Source of the DNA: Macrobrachium rosenbergii
Lineage: Eukaryota > Arthropoda > Malacostraca > Decapoda > Palaemonidae
Assembly: GCF_040412425.1 (NCBI RefSeq)
Contig: NC_089749.1
Coordinates: 32,129,313 to 32,193,312 of the forward strand
Reading direction: 5' to 3'
DNA: 64,000 nucleotides
Shown: positions 1 to 11,845 of the stretch, piece after piece
Layout: each line of letters begins with the position of its first letter
How positions within the stretch are numbered: position 1 is the stretch's first letter
Program-made: the position numbers and the translations under genes
The notes under the pieces: generated by a model
The model's database searches: none
What the model was told of the DNA's origin: nothing
Seen by the model: only the letters and a program-made list of their open reading frames with translations

Positions 1-240
1 ACCTGGGTATACAGCCTTGCTGTAAAGATTTGGGAAAGTGTCCCCTTATCTTTGAGTCCATTATATACTCTATCAAGTGTTACATTGTTTATCACTATGA
101 CACAATACCCGGCCATGAGACCAGCTATGAGAGAATTCTTTGGCATTACTTTGGTCATCCATGGAGCTCTGGTAGACCACAGAGAGTACAGAAACTCCCT
201 GAGGACAAAACAAGCAACTACACTATCAAAAAGACATCTA
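1..240 (+). repeat. Interspersed repeat R1, copy 1 (cut by window start)
   Basis: The sequence recurs, diverged, at 31246-31442 in the same orientation and at 61306-61529 inverted. Shared landmarks are a gagtccattatatactc block, a gagaattcttt block, a catggagctct block and a gaggacaaaacaag block. No coding signal is shared by the three copies, so the short open frames here are chance. The element type is not recognised. Confidence 0.7.
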
Positions 241-484
241 AAAAGTGTTGTTTATCTGAGCTCTAATAAACTCTGCTGGTAATCCTCACAAGGATGGTCC
301 CATTCTCTCTACAAATGTTTTTGAGTAAGTACATCTAAAATGAGGGTTTAGACTATGGTATGAACACATGCAATTCATATATTGTTTTAAAGAGGAAATG
401 ATCTTATCTTTAAAATACCAAAAAGAGCTATACCATGCACTTTAGAACAAAGCTTTCTGTCATGCTGTCATTCATAATACTCAC

Positions 485-646
485 CTTCTGTCTTCATGGC
501 TGAAGTGTTTTACATTATGATTGTGATCATCTTCCATTGAAAGGTAGGTGGAAGTCGTATCAACACTCTGTCGCCGGCCGCTAAGTGAACTACAATCAGA
601 ATCCAGAGTTCTGTCTGACCCATAGCGATTAACACCATTTTCATTC
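485..646 (-). CDS. dx: deltex-like gene, exon 6 (Ser-rich linker)
   Basis: Internal exon read on the minus strand. The acceptor is ...tttaatag at 647-648 and the donor is a consensus gtgagt just below 485. It opens with one base that completes the split Arg codon of the exon at 797-1122, then gives 53 codons and ends with two bases of a codon. The peptide is Ser/Asp rich and contains the segments GSDRTLDSDCSSLSG and RRQSVDTTSTYLS, as expected of a low-complexity phosphorylatable linker between the WWE and RING parts of Deltex. I remember similar SVDTVSTYLS-type segments in arthropod Deltex proteins, but that is recollection, not a search. The exon itself is very likely; the gene assignment rests on the phase-compatible chain to the WWE exons. 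Confidence 0.75.
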
Positions 647-796
647 CTATTAAAGATAAGATCATTTGTAATTTTGTTTTACTGGTGATAACCATATCTT
701 CACCTTAAATATTTCACACACTTGGTAAATTACAATTCTGTAAAATACTTGAAAACAAATGTCAATTTTTAACATTTCAAAAATTGTAATAAGTAC

Positions 797-1122
797 CGTA
801 GGGTCTTAGAAGCTAACATTCCATGTCCATCCACATCTTGCTGATATTGGCGATGATGGGGATGATGACTGGGAGGAACATGATGACTGTCCATATTTTG
901 CTGCACATAATGCTGGGGTAAATTGGTCCGTGGTTTAGCTACAGGTGGAACTTGGCTTCTAGGCAAGGGTTTTGGAGGATTGTTACTTCCCCTCCCACCC
1001 TTTGAACCACCTCCTCCCCCTCCTCCTCCTCCAGATCGACTGTCCTCAGTTTCACAGAACGAAGTAGGGCTCTTGTTACCACTACCACTTCCGGTGCAGC
1101 CAGCAGTATTACGGCTAAACAT
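797..1122 (-). CDS. dx: deltex-like gene, exon 5 (Gly/Pro/His-rich linker)
   Basis: 326-nt internal exon on the minus strand. The acceptor is ccttttatatcag ending at 1123 and the donor is gtactt below 797 (weak after +2). It starts at a codon boundary with ATG TTT AGC, matching the phase-0 end of the exon at 31691-31785, and ends with two bases joining exon 6 across a short 150-nt intron. The product holds a Gly run of nine near 1006-1032, a Pro-rich KPLPRSQVPPVAKPR segment that could bind SH3 or WW domains, and a His/Gln-rich stretch. Such low-complexity spacers are usual in Deltex between WWE and RING. The first ATG is internal to the protein and should not be taken as the start codon. Confidence 0.75.
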
Positions 1123-2273
1123 CTGATATAAAAGGGTGTTTGGTATTTCTCTACTATCAAAACAGGAATTTTCAATTCTATGGATAAAAACAAGATTTAT
1201 CCAGAATGTACAATACACCAAGCAAGTCACCCAATATTACATCAGATCTTAGATATGAATACAGTAGCTAAAAATTCCAGCAGAAATTTATGTTCTTTTG
1301 TATTTCTCTAGATTACTACAGTAGTCACCGAGATAACTGACCGTGGGATATCGTGGGATATCAGTGTGAAATGGAAATATTGATTTGAGGGTTTTTGCCT
1401 CCAGATTGAGCACCGAACTGTTTTTTTCAAATCAGGTGCATCCCTTGCATTATTGTTACTGTTCCTTCATTAATTTACAACTCTTTTAACTCTACAAATT
1501 ATGCTAAAGCTTTTACTGTCCGGCAGTTTATATTAATAGCTTTTATCTTATTTTACGGGTACAGTTTGCTGATATGAGTTACCGTAACTAACACACATTT
1601 ACTAACAGTTGCATTACAGCTGTCTTGTTAAAAACTTGCTTACTTTCATTGTAATTACATAAATAAAAATCAAATACATTTTTATTCATCTGTCATGCAA
1701 TGGAGAAGGCGTCAGGAAAGTATGCCTCTAACTTGAAGCAGCAGGTATTATAGCTGTGGCTAAAGAAACAAATAATGAGCAGACTCCAAAATGATTTGGA
1801 GGCAAAAAGCAATGCCTGACACTCACAAAATCACACATGTACTTCAATTAATTTACTGCGTTTATAAATAAAATAGTACTTGCAATTTTTAAACCCACAT
1901 CTGATCATTTATGAGAGAAATGTCTCTCTAAATTAAGTATCACTCTGAAACTAAAAACAATGATGTCGGTAAAACCCAATCAGCTGACAATTTTAAGAAT
2001 GTAAACAAAACCAGAATGCAAATAGCACATGACTGCTCTGTTCATATTTTGTAATGTGATGATAATATGACAATAATACATGCAATATGATTAGATACAG
2101 TAAAACAAGTTTTATTAAAATTACAATATCATTATTCTCAATACAGTACAACTATTATTCGACTTTTGCAAATCGATATTTTACTGTAACAACCTACCCA
2201 GGGCAATAGTGTGCGTCTCTCTTTCTCTCTCTCTCTCTCTCTGTGCATTTCATCTACTGCTATAATTATGATG

Positions 2274-2327
<54 letters not shown>

Positions 2328-2544
2328 GCATTTCATCTACTGCTATACTTATGATGATACTCCAACCTCCACTAAAAAATTCTGGTTTTTAGAATTCCGG
2401 ATGAAGGATTGTCAACCTGCACCGACATGAACAACTGAATGGAGAAACAGCTGATTGCGACATCATTTACCATAACTATCAAGTGGACAAGTTGTTAAAC
2501 TAGCCGATTCTCAATGGTGGCTTCCGTAAGTAAAAATAATATAA
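1123..2544. other. Intron sequence, AT-rich, with (CT)n tracts
   Basis: Part of the roughly 31 kb intron between deltex exons 4 and 5. It holds CT microsatellites at 2217-2241 and 2277-2320; the short sequence tgcatttcatctactgctat follows each tract, a small local duplication. No coding signal or recognised element otherwise. Confidence 0.6.
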
Positions 2545-2735
2545 AATCACAATTTTTTAAAGTAAATTGTATTTTTTCTAACTATACAAACCTGAGGTCC
2601 TTTACATTAGGAATTACTTACAGTGAAGCTGGAAATGGCCAATGAACTTTCAAACAAGGTGATTAGGCAGTTAACTACTGTCTGGTAGGCAGGAGTCCAT
2701 CCTGTCCAGATGTAAACATTCCAATTTGCTTTTCG
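2545..2735. repeat. DIRS copy 1, 3' inverted terminal repeat
   Basis: The stretch from about 2585 (atacaaacc, then ggaattacttacagtgaagc, gattaggcagtt, ggtaggcaggagtcc, agatgtaaacattccaattt) is matched in reverse complement by 9645-9804. The outermost part, 2547-2610, is copied inverted in the internal complementary region at 2781-2844, which sets the element edge near 2545. Confidence 0.85.
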
Positions 2736-2780
2736 GCCCAAGTGTCAGATTGAGGGGTGGCATGAGGTGGGCATAAAATG

Positions 2781-2890
2781 TAATGTAAAGGACCTCACAT
2801 TTGTTTAGCTAGGAAAAATACAATTTACTTTACAAAATTGTGATTCGTTCCTACACAATATACAAAGCATCAGTCCTTTACACTAGGAAG
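2781..2890. repeat. DIRS copy 1, internal complementary region
   Basis: Two abutting blocks. Positions 2781-2844 are the reverse complement of the outer edge of the 3' repeat (2547-2610). Positions 2845-2890 (gttcctacacaatatacaaa onward) are the reverse complement of the outer edge of the 5' repeat (about 9755-9804). This is the head-to-tail junction template known in DIRS elements, used to complete the ends of the circular intermediate. The join at about 2844/2845 predicts both outer termini of the element. Confidence 0.8.
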
Positions 2891-3463
2891 ATTGACTGGT
2901 TGGAGGGAGGAATCTGAGTAAGTCTCTAGAACTGACTGGAGTTCACCACACCTGGAATTCTCTTCCTGGTCGATAGAGCAAGGAAGGGAACCCTGACTCT
3001 GACGAATTGATCAGGGTGTGGTAACACATGATCAATTGTCAGACTTCTGGGCATTTTTGTATGAGGGAGGTAAATGTAACCTCATATAAAAATGGGCTAG
3101 GATGAACCTTAAAAGTTGGCAACAGTAAGGCAAATATCAGTACTGGGTTTGTTTTATTGTCAGGATCTCCTTCCTCCACTTGCTAGAAGAAGGAGCGGGT
3201 TTACTTCTATAATCCTGGAAGGGAAAAACAGAATAGAAGCTCAATATATAAGCTTACCTGCATCAAGCACCAGATATAGTATATGTAATGGCTCAAGTCC
3301 ACTATGCCTGAAGGAAGAGACGAAGGATGAGAGGGAGGAGATGAAGGAGAGGCCAGTCACTCGCACTCATTCCTGCATCCACAAATGAACATCTCAGGTG
3401 AGATGCAACCCTGTCCTGTTAGAGGAGCCAGGTAAGCTACACAACTTGAGCAGCCACCATAGG

Positions 3464-4422
3464 TCACAAGGAAAAAGTGTCAAAGGACTTGTGGGCAATG
3501 TCCCAAAGGTATAACGAGGTGAAAGCGGTTTGTTGAGACCACAACCCTGCTTTCACTACTTGAGAAACCAATATGTTCCTCCTGAATGAGAGGGATGGAC
3601 CAATGCTCCCGACTTCATGAGTTCTCGTGCGGAAGGTACCAGTGTCGTCTTCGCCAGCAGCAGAGTACGCTCCCCTGATTGTCTCACAAAGCCAGAAAGA
3701 AATAGTGTTCTTGGACACTTCTTTCCTGGATGAGCCAGTGCTAACGAAGAGTCATCGACACTCAGGCCAGAGATGACGAATCCTCTTCAGAGAGTGCCAC
3801 AGCACTCTAATGGGACAAAGTAGCACCTTGTCTGGGTCATTATCTACAAAGTCGTCTAGGGAGGGGATTGTGACGGACTCGAACCTAATGTCAGGGACCG
3901 ATGGGTCCTGAGTCTTTGCTACAAAATCCGGGACGAAATTGAGCATAACCGATCCCCATCCCCTCGATTGTTTAACATTGAAGGCAAGTTCATACAGTTC
4001 TCCTATTCTCTTTGCCAATGCCAGGGCAAGCAGAACACAGTCCTGAGGGTCAGATCCCTGTCTGACGACTCTCGTAAAGGCTTGTACGGTGCACTAGTCA
4101 GGCTCCTCAAAACGAGAGTCACCTCCCATGCAAGGGGGCCTGAGGTCCCTGGGTGGACAATACCTTTCGAAGCTTCTCATCAGTAGCCTTTTACAGCTGA
4201 AACGGATAGAGGCTTCTCTCGGTTAAGGAAGACTAGGAAGTCCACGACCTGCTGAACAGAAGCTCCAACTGTAGAGATCCTGTCTATGACATCAACCACA
4301 GAGGATGGCCCACTTTCTGTTATACCACTACAGAGGACTGTCTGAGGTATCCAGCCATCTCTGTTGCTGCACAGCTTGAAAAGCCTCTCACTCGCAAGAG
4401 ATGCTAGATAACTGCCAGCCAT
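3464..4422 (-). pseudogene. Tyrosine recombinase of DIRS copy 1, broken
   Basis: Three frames on the minus strand (4422-4180, 4018-3752, 3718-3464) together resemble a DIRS tyrosine recombinase, which joins the circular cDNA to the target. Box I is visible as AKRIGEL near 4010 with its Arg kept. The C-terminal part has SKNTISFWL, then THEVGSIG where the family has H-x-x-R, then FTSLYL with the nucleophile Tyr kept. The Arg of H-x-x-R is replaced by Gly. With the frame breaks this makes it a pseudogene. It lies downstream of the RNase H region, as expected for the group. Confidence 0.75.
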
Positions 4423-4591
4423 GAAGACACACAGATTGCACTCTACGTGGGGTTGACAGAAAAGGTTGGGCCAGGGAGGAATTTCTCTCGGTGCCTTGGA
4501 GAGCAGAGCTAGCAGGTCAGGATACCAAATGGCCGCGAGCCACCAGAACCATCCTGAGACTCAGGGTGACCAACACTTGGCTGATCACCCT

Positions 4592-5170
4592 TCAAATCAG
4601 ACAAAATGGAGGGAAGGCATAGACGTCAAGGTTGTTCGGCGGGTGCTGAAAAGTATCCTCCGCAAAGGCCCATGGGTCCAGCACGACTGAACAGAAGACC
4701 TCAAGTTTTCTGTTGTGCCGGGTGGCAAACAGATCTGTGACTGGACGCCCACACACATCGAACAACCTCTCTGTGCTGTCCGAGTGAAGGGACCACTCTG
4801 TCCCTATTACTTGACTCTGGTGGCTGAGCTTGTCTGCCACTACATTCCTCTTGCCTGGAATGTTTCTGACTGACAGCTCTACCGAGTGAGCCACTGCCCA
4901 CTTGTGCACCTGCATCGCCAACTGGTGAAGCGGAAGGGATACGAGACACCCGGGCTTGTTGACGTATGCCACAACCATGGTGCTGCTGCTCATCAAAACC
5001 ACAGTGTGTCCCATCACTCGATCCTGAAACTCTTGGAGGTCCAGGAAGGCTGCCTTGAGTTCAAGGATGTTGATGTGAAGGCACTTCTTGTCTTGGTTCC
5101 ACACTCCCAAAGCCAGCAATTCCAGGTGTGCGCCCCATCCCATGGTCAATGAGTCTGAAAACAGAAGCAT
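4592..5170 (-). pseudogene. RNase H region of DIRS copy 1
   Basis: A 192-codon open stretch on the minus strand. It starts SDSLTMGWGAHL, then HINILELKAAF, VVLMSSSTMVVAYVNK, IPGKRNVVADKLS and DLFATRHNRKLEVF. This is the RNase H / linker layout of DIRS pol, which removes RNA from the RNA-DNA hybrid. Catalytic Asp (SDS), Glu (LELKA) and a late Asp (VVADKLS) are recognisable. The Asp usually found in the VLMSDNST motif is Ser here. The frame is open but cut off from the RT frame upstream, so it is a fragment rather than a gene. Confidence 0.75.
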
Positions 5171-5199
5171 GTCCGGAGGGCCTGCATACTACTATTAAG

Positions 5200-6250
5200 A
5201 GGTTCCTGTTGTCCAACCTCCAGTCTAGATCCTCTCTCACTTCCCCCTAGAGAGGAATGAGAAAGGGTTGAGAGTCTCGAGACTGGGAACAGTACTCCTT
5301 CAGTGTCCACTGAAGGGAACAAAGGTGAAGATGCCCATGAGGGACCAGCTTCCCCAACGATGACAAGTGACCGGTGATGACTTGCCATTGTCAAGCTAGC
5401 TGCTCCCATCAAGACAGGAACAGCTGTGCTGCCTTCCTGAACCTCCTGATATGAGAGTCTGAGGGAAAGACTTTTGCTGCTACCGTCTATCAGCATGCCC
5501 AGGTACTTCATCCTCTGCTTGGGGGTGAGATCGGACTTCTCGAGATTTACCACAATCCCTAGATTGTGGCAAAACTCGAGTCGTCGATTCCTGCCCTGAA
5601 GCAACCACGAGTGGGAGCTTGCCAGGACAAGCCAACTGTCGAGATACCTCAACAGACATATCCCGAGTGAATGGACCCAAGCTGACACCAGGGCCCAAGC
5701 TGACACCAGGGTGAACATTCTCATGAACACCTGAGGAGTGGTCAAGAGCCCAAAACAGGGCCCTGAACTGCAACACCGTCTCCCCGAGGATGAAGCGGAG
5801 GTACTTGAGGGAGGACAGACGGATGGATATTTGAAAATACGCATCCTTCAAGCCCACCGTAAGCATGAAGTTGTTCTCCCTGATGGAGGCGAGCACAGAG
5901 CGAGCCGTTTCCATTGTGAGCCAAGTGTGGTGAATGAATCAGTTCAAGGGACAGAGGTCTACGACCGGTCTCCAACCCCTGAAGCTTTCTCTATGAGAAA
6001 GACACGGCTGCAAAAGCCTGGGGACCGATCCGACATGACTTCCACAGCACCCTTGTTCAGCATGGCTTGCACTTCTTTCCTGAATGTGAGATCCTTCGGC
6101 AAACAGGGAATTTAGGTAGGGAGACAGACTGGAGAGTTGGTGAGGGGTGGCCGAAACTCGAAGGGGAGTTGATGTCCCTCCCAAAGGACATCCACTACCC
6201 AGGTCTTGGCTCAGTATCGCTGCCATGCTGCCCAATGGCTTGACAGGAAC
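5200..6250 (-). pseudogene. Reverse transcriptase of DIRS copy 1, inactivated
   Basis: Minus-strand RT motifs spread over several frames: GWRPVVDLCPLN near 5950, LKDAYFQISI near 5830 (first catalytic Asp kept), then YLDSWLVLA near 5640 where the family has YLDDW, and KYLGMLIDG near 5500. The second Asp of the YxDD box is replaced by Ser, which should abolish polymerisation. A 17-bp direct duplication at about 5680-5712 (ccaagctgacaccaggg twice) falls between the two catalytic blocks. Frameshifts separate the motifs. Confidence 0.75.
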
Positions 6251-9200
6251 CCCCAATCAATGGCAACAGCTGGAGGGGAATGCCGCCCCTAGCATTTCCC
6301 CTTCTTCTTCTTCCCCTTGGCCCTTTTCCGGACCGGAAAGCAGGCTGAAAGGGACGTGATTGCGCGCCCTTCCTGGCAGAAGAAGAAGGCTGGGTCCTCT
6401 TAGGGGACGAGGAAGTGCTAGCTTGACCCAGAGGTCAGGCTGCAGTGGTGAACGAAGACTCCGTGTTGGCCACAGCTTGATGGACAGGGTGGTTGCTGTC
6501 TTTGGCCCAACGCTTGTCCACCACAGCATCCACCAAATCCCTAGGGAAGAGAGAGGCAGCACCCAGCAATGGTCCATTCCTTGGGGTTGCTGCCAACTTG
6601 GGGCCAACAGACCTGGCAATCTGAGACAGCATACCTTCTCCTTAGCACCAGGTTTGCCAACAGGTTTGCCATCTGGTGGGTGAGGTACGAAACGGCCATT
6701 CCGCCAGACTGGCATGGTCTCTCGAAAGTGGAGTCCTTCCCATGAACAATAGCACCAGAGGAGGCAGCCACCTTGGATACTGTGAAGGACCACACATCCA
6801 GCCATGGGACTGCCTGGAGGGCTGCCATGGTGGTAACCTAACCTCCACGGTTGCTGCCTCTTGCTATGTAAGGGACCCCTTCTGAAACAAGGTGCTGCAG
6901 GAAGAGACCCAGGCCTGGGAGAACCATGCCCAGGTCAACCTGCTTGGTCAGCAAGGACCCCTCTGGGGAGCATATAGATATGCTTCTGTCGAGGCAGAGT
7001 GGGGAGAAGAAGCTTGTCCGAGCGGTTCGACCAAAGTGAATTCTCTTTCCCAGAAACAAGGTTATTCACCTGAACGAGCACCCCCTCGGCAAGTGAGGAC
7101 CACAGCAGCCCCACCAAAACCTTTGGTTCCTTCTTAGGACCCAAAAAGGATTTGAGGCACGAAGGACAATCCACAGAGGAGGCCGTGGCCCCTTCCCCAA
7201 GATCATTGTGCCGACGAACCAGCGTGGTGATCTCTGCAAAGGTCCTCTGTATCTCGGGGGTGTCCGTATCCTGAGGCAGACCCTCGAGTCCTTCCAGGGT
7301 GTGGTCCGATCTACCTCCCCACAGGAGCGAGAACCTTGGCAAACCCCCTAGATCTATCTTGCACCACTTGAGCGTACAACCAATTCGATCCAAGGACCAA
7401 GCCAAGAACGTAAGCCTTTGGGTAATGGAATTCTAGGGAGAGGGCTCTCCAGAGTTCCTCCTGTCTGACTCGCGCCTCCCAGTAAAACCCCAGGAGGTTG
7501 AGGGAACAGGCGAAGAGGACTGCACTCCCACCAGTCCTGCCAGCGGAAGCAGCAGGAAGGGCGGACTGCAAGCAGTCATCAGCCCGCTGTGATGATGACA
7601 ACACGGGTCCAGGACAGCGCTTAAGCCTCGGCGAAGTACTGTCCCAAAGAGAGTGTAGCGGTTCGTGCGAGCTGAGTCGAGCGATTGACTCGACTGAGCC
7701 AGGCTGATCATGCGAACGAGATCGGGTGCTGGCCAGAGTAAAACGCGCGGCTGGCTGGCGAGGACTTGCACTTTCCTCTTGAAGTGCCCGAGTCTTCTTA
7801 GAGACTGAAACTTTGTGAGAAGACTGAACAGGGGAACTCCTCTCTGTCTCTCCAGGTGTTCAGACTCTAGGAACCAAAGCACCAGGCTGCGAATCTGGCC
7901 GAGCACTGGTGGAAGTGCCAGCAGGAAGAGCCAAGACACCTGCATGTCTCGACTCTTTCTCTCGTTCTGTGCCTGAACCGGGACGGTGAAAGGTCTCTCC
8001 AGCACCGGTTCAGGATACTCAAGCCTCCTTGGAGACTTGAGTACTCGAAGTGACTCACAAACAAGCAGCTAACACAGCACCAGCCTTCGAAGCAGACTTC
8101 TTAGGACCAGGGACGGGAGGGCAAACCGAGCTCTGAGTGCCCGCAGCTCCCGAAACACTCGACCCTGATGAGGTAAGAGATCTGGTTCCCTAACCCAAAG
8201 GTCGGGAAGAGCAGATGAGAGATCCCACTGCTTCCAGTGTGGAGGGAGGCAGCCGTTTAAAAGTCCCAGAGGAGGGCTTCTTAGGGGGGGTGAAAGATAT
8301 CCTTCTTCAGCCAACAAGCCTCTGAAGAGGAAGGCGAGGAGGTAGCAGACAACGACGACAATGAAGTTGACGAAGATGACGACAACACCACCTTATGGGT
8401 CCTCTTCCTTGACTTCTTCGTCGTCATCTTCAGGATGGTGGTCAAATCCCCCACCCAAGAGGGAGCAGCAGACATCAAGAGAGCAGCTGTGGAAGCTAGG
8501 GCAACAGGAGCGGCCCAGGCAGTAGGAACATCGGTGACAGGAGTGATGATGGTACAGGTCGGGACAGCCAGGCCAGGTGGAGCAGCAACAGCAGACCAGA
8601 TGTCAGAGTCCACAGAGCAGCAGGAGCCGGAACCATCATATGGGGCATAGTGGAAGTCACCATCACAGACGGTACAGCCTGGGATGGAGGGGCTATGGCA
8701 AAACCTAGAGGCAAGGGCACTGCATGCTGGGATGCCGGGAGAGCAGTCACTTGAGCACCAAAGTGAGAGGAGACGGTAATTGGCATCTTAGCGAACGCTG
8801 TCATGGTCACCGTCGATGTCATAGTGGTCATGGCAGCATGGGTCACCACCAGGACGCTTGCCAGGTGGGACAGGAGGCCCTGTAGGGGTAGAGAGCCTGT
8901 AAAACCAAGGGAGAGCCAGGCTGCCTGCAAATCACTCACCTGCTGACCAAGGGGTGTGTCGACCACCATGCTGGAAGAAGGAAATGTTAGGTTAGTGGAG
9001 GGAGACTCGTCTCGCTCCAAGGGAAAAATCCCCCACCCCTCCAGAGCGACGAGAGGCCCCCTGAGAGGAGGCCATACTGATCATCTGCTCCTCCCTGCTG
9101 TTCCATGCTTGACGAAGCGAGCAAAGAAGATGAAGGAGAGTTCTTCCACAAATGAGAGACAGCCAGAAGGGGAAGCTTGCCGGGAGACAGAGACGAGGAA

Positions 9201-9510
9201 GAGGGGTTAGCCACCAAAGGCATAGTCGGGGGCGCATAACCCTCAATCGACACCTTGGCAGCCTTCCTCTGATACAGTTTCCTCCCTTCAAACCTCACCT
9301 ACTGCTAAGCCAACCAGGAACAACACTCTGAACAAGTAGATTCTTGTGAGCACACACACACCCTGCAGGAGGAACAGAGGGCATGAGGAGCAACTTCAAT
9401 ATAAGAATAAGAGCGGAAGCTCCCGCATCTCTTGCCGCCATCCCCAGGGCACACACGCCAGGGGAAGGCAGCCTTGCAAACAGGCTTGTCTGATTCGTGG
9501 GTTTGCATTA
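6250..9510 (-). pseudogene. gag-like ORF1 region of DIRS copy 1, degenerate
   Basis: About 3.2 kb of minus-strand, G+C-rich, fragmented coding sequence upstream of RT. Near its 5' end (9305-9508) is a Cys/His-rich segment with a HALCSSCRVCVCSQ core followed by CSECCSWL. A comparable H-x-x-C-x-x-C segment occurs at the start of ORF1 in the second DIRS element (about 38350-38440). Acidic and Ser-rich stretches lie at 8300-8420. Near 6550 a short frame reads DLVDAVVDKRWAKDS, in line with the capsid-like part of DIRS ORF1. No full-length frame survives. Function as a nucleocapsid-like protein is by family position only. Confidence 0.55.
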
Positions 9511-9644
9511 TTTATAAATCACAAACACACATATATCCAACAAAGAAAGAAAGAAAGAAAGAAGATCTCACCAGGAAATAACAGCTCAACGACATTCAGG
9601 GCGGAAAGTGAAGGAACACATGTCTGCACCACAAGACAGCCATA

Positions 9645-9804
9645 AGGAAATTGGAATGTTTACATCTGAGCAGGTGGGACTCCTGCCTACCGGATGGTAG
9701 GGAACTGCCTAACCACCTTGTTCGAATGTTCAATAGTCATTTTCAGCTTCACTGTAAGTAATTCCTAAAGTAATGGACCGATGGTTTGTATATCGTGTAG
9801 GAAC
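9645..9804. repeat. DIRS copy 1, 5' inverted terminal repeat
   Basis: Reverse complement of 2575-2735 with scattered substitutions (for example attactttaggaattactta against tttacattaggaattactta). The outer edge gtgtaggaac at 9795-9804 is copied in the internal complementary region. Confidence 0.85.
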
Positions 9805-11270
9805 AAACATGCATTCATGTATACATACAATGATAAATCGGAGTTTCTTTTATCCGTTATCTCGGTGAGCTACTGTATTATGTGTGACACAACTGTATAA
9901 ATGGTCATGATGATGTCAGGTACATTAATAAAAGGTAAAAGAAAAGAGTAAAGGAAGTACTTTACTCAATTAAAAAGATTTTTTGTCACCAAACAAAGTA
10001 AATATACTAGTATATGTTCTGCTACAGGACATTTACATAAAGCATGAATTTCAGTTTTTTGAAAAATTGACTTTTTCCCCACAAGCTATATTGTCCTTTA
10101 CAAGTAAACTTTCATCAAGATTTAAACATACAATATTTTTACTCTTATTTTTTCCCTACTTATAAATCAAAGATAATTAAAGAGTAAATAGATTGAAATA
10201 AGGAAAAGTTGATTTAAAAAGGCTAACTATAACACTTCAATCTAAATTTGGTATGTATTTCTAAGCAATACTTTTAGTAAAGGGTCTAAAACATAAAAAA
10301 TGTGTAGTAAAAACCACAGGTAACATACAAAATAACTGACTAAAAAGCATGCTTCTTCAAACAAAATACTGTACAGTGCTCCCCCTTTTTACACGGGAAA
10401 ATGTTCTACACCTACCGCGTAAATGCAAAATCCGTGGAAATGCAAAAATTCCCTCTAAAAATGCTTATAACTGGCTTATAACAACCAAATGCCTTGTCCC
10501 CTTGAACTAAAATGCTTATAGCTGCCTATTTCAACATTTCACTGCTTAATTTGATAGTTCAAACAAAGACATACCTTAAATTATCATACTAAAATAATTT
10601 CATTTCATTTCAAACAAAAATACACCCCAAATCATCATCCCAAAACACCCAAAGTAACCTTACATTACAGTACAGTACTCTCTTACTACTGTTACTCTTA
10701 AGTAGGCTATATACACCCCTAAAATGTTTATAACTGCCTATTTTAACAATTTATCGCCAAATTTGACAGTTCAAACAAAAATATGCCTCAGACTATCCTC
10801 CCAGAACACCCTAATATCATTTCAAAGTCATGTTGCAAAATTACATTCAAGCCTACAACTGTTACTCATAAGTATTCCCCATCATTCAAGACATGCACAT
10901 TTTCTTTGGCCTATGTAACTTTGCGCATCATTCTGCTCATGTTGTATGTAATGCACTGGGAGAATATTTTATATTTTACGTATATTTTCCTGTGTTGTAA
11001 GATGATTTTGAAATGATATTTTCTGTACAGGTATGTATTTTAGGATAGCACTACTGTATAGAGCATATCTAAAATACGTGGGAAGTTTAGATCGATGGGA
11101 CACGTACATACCTCCAAACAGAATGCTAGGTTTGTTAATTGCTTCATGTTGGTATTTTCGTGATTATGTAAAAATACACTTATAAAAAAAAAGATTTACT
11201 ACAGCAAGTTGTTATTAATTTTTGAAATGATATTAATATCATTTCAAAGTCATCTTAAACAGTTTACCCT
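9805..11270. repeat. AT-rich intron with degenerate DNA-transposon sequence
   Basis: From about 10371 the sequence begins acagtgctccccctttttac, like the terminal repeats of the Tigger-like family seen elsewhere here, and then carries diverged repeats of the motif 'aaaatgcttataactgcctatttyaac...agttcaaacaaa' at 10465-10600 and 10720-10790. The same motif recurs near 15190, 19040, 39230 and 53330. No gene is seen; open frames are short and shared with none of the copies. Confidence 0.5.
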
Positions 11271-11282
11271 TAAAATATACAG

Positions 11283-11360
<78 letters not shown>

Positions 11361-11845
11361 ACTGTAAATGCGCTAGTGTGCCAAATACATTCTAAAACAT
11401 AGAGATAAAATAACTAAGCGTTGTAATAGTCCAAATAAAAAGCACTTTGTTTATGGAAAAGCATTTCAGAACAAAGAGAAAGAGATGTGGAATAAAGAAC
11501 CTATAAAAAAGAGGTTCAGAAGACTTCTAAAAATACTGGTCAGAAGGGGAGAGAGAGAGAAATCCTCTTCCAACTCTCTATTTTTATGTTAACCATTTAT
11601 TTCTTTACTTAAGGGTAATGTATTAAGCTAACTTTTAAATGAAATTCAAGTAACTTTAATTTCATTTAAAAGTTAGCTTAATAATTTGGGAGCACGATTA
11701 GGGTCATATTTAGTGTTTAACATTTAGAAATAAGCATTTATTAGCATTTTTAGAGACCGTGCCAAACTTATGTGAAAATTCACCTTGCGTGAGGGGTTCT
11801 GGAACCTAACCTCGCGTAAGTTCGGTGTATGACTGTACATGCTTC
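11270..11845 (+). repeat. Right-end copy of the Tigger-like element with (AG)n core
   Basis: Contains (AG)n at 11286-11354, then about 490 bp that is clearly homologous to 28060-28577. Shared landmarks are aagcatttcagaacaaagag, gggtaatgtattaagctaac, gggtcatatttagtgttt and gaggggttctggaacctaac, ending gtatgactgta. This is a second, incomplete copy of the element annotated at 22104-28577. A short inverted repeat (aagctaacttttaaatgaaa and its complement) lies at 11627-11685. Confidence 0.75.

Larger units (their letters stand above)
2545..9804 (-). mobile_element. DIRS-like tyrosine-recombinase retrotransposon, copy 1
   Basis: A 7.3 kb element with the defining architecture of the DIRS group. 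It has inverted terminal repeats (2575-2735 against 9645-9804), an internal complementary region next to the 3' repeat (2781-2890), and minus-strand gag-like, reverse transcriptase, RNase H and tyrosine recombinase regions in that order. DIRS elements integrate through a circular intermediate with a tyrosine recombinase, so no target duplication is expected and none is seen. The element is visibly richer in G+C than the AT-rich flanks. It is inactive: every reading frame is broken and key residues are lost (see parts). It sits in the large deltex intron in the same orientation as the gene. Confidence 0.85.

Noticed and set aside
510..695. 61-codon minus-strand frame starting MVITSKTK
   Set aside because: It crosses the exon 6 acceptor and is in a different frame from the exon. 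The reading that joins exon 5 is preferred.
923..1126. Plus-strand Pro/Leu-rich frame
   Set aside because: It is antisense to deltex exon 5, which has splice sites and a phase-compatible frame; the Pro run is the complement of its Gly codons.
4466..6115. Plus-strand frames such as 5738-6115
   Set aside because: They are antisense to RT and RNase H motifs that are unambiguous on the minus strand.
6360..9645. Many overlapping plus-strand frames in the GC-rich block
   Set aside because: They are shadows of the minus-strand DIRS ORF1 remnant and carry no domain.
2545..9804. A new multi-gene system in the GC-rich island
   Set aside because: Terminal repeats, internal complementary region and RT, RNase H and recombinase motifs explain it as a DIRS element.
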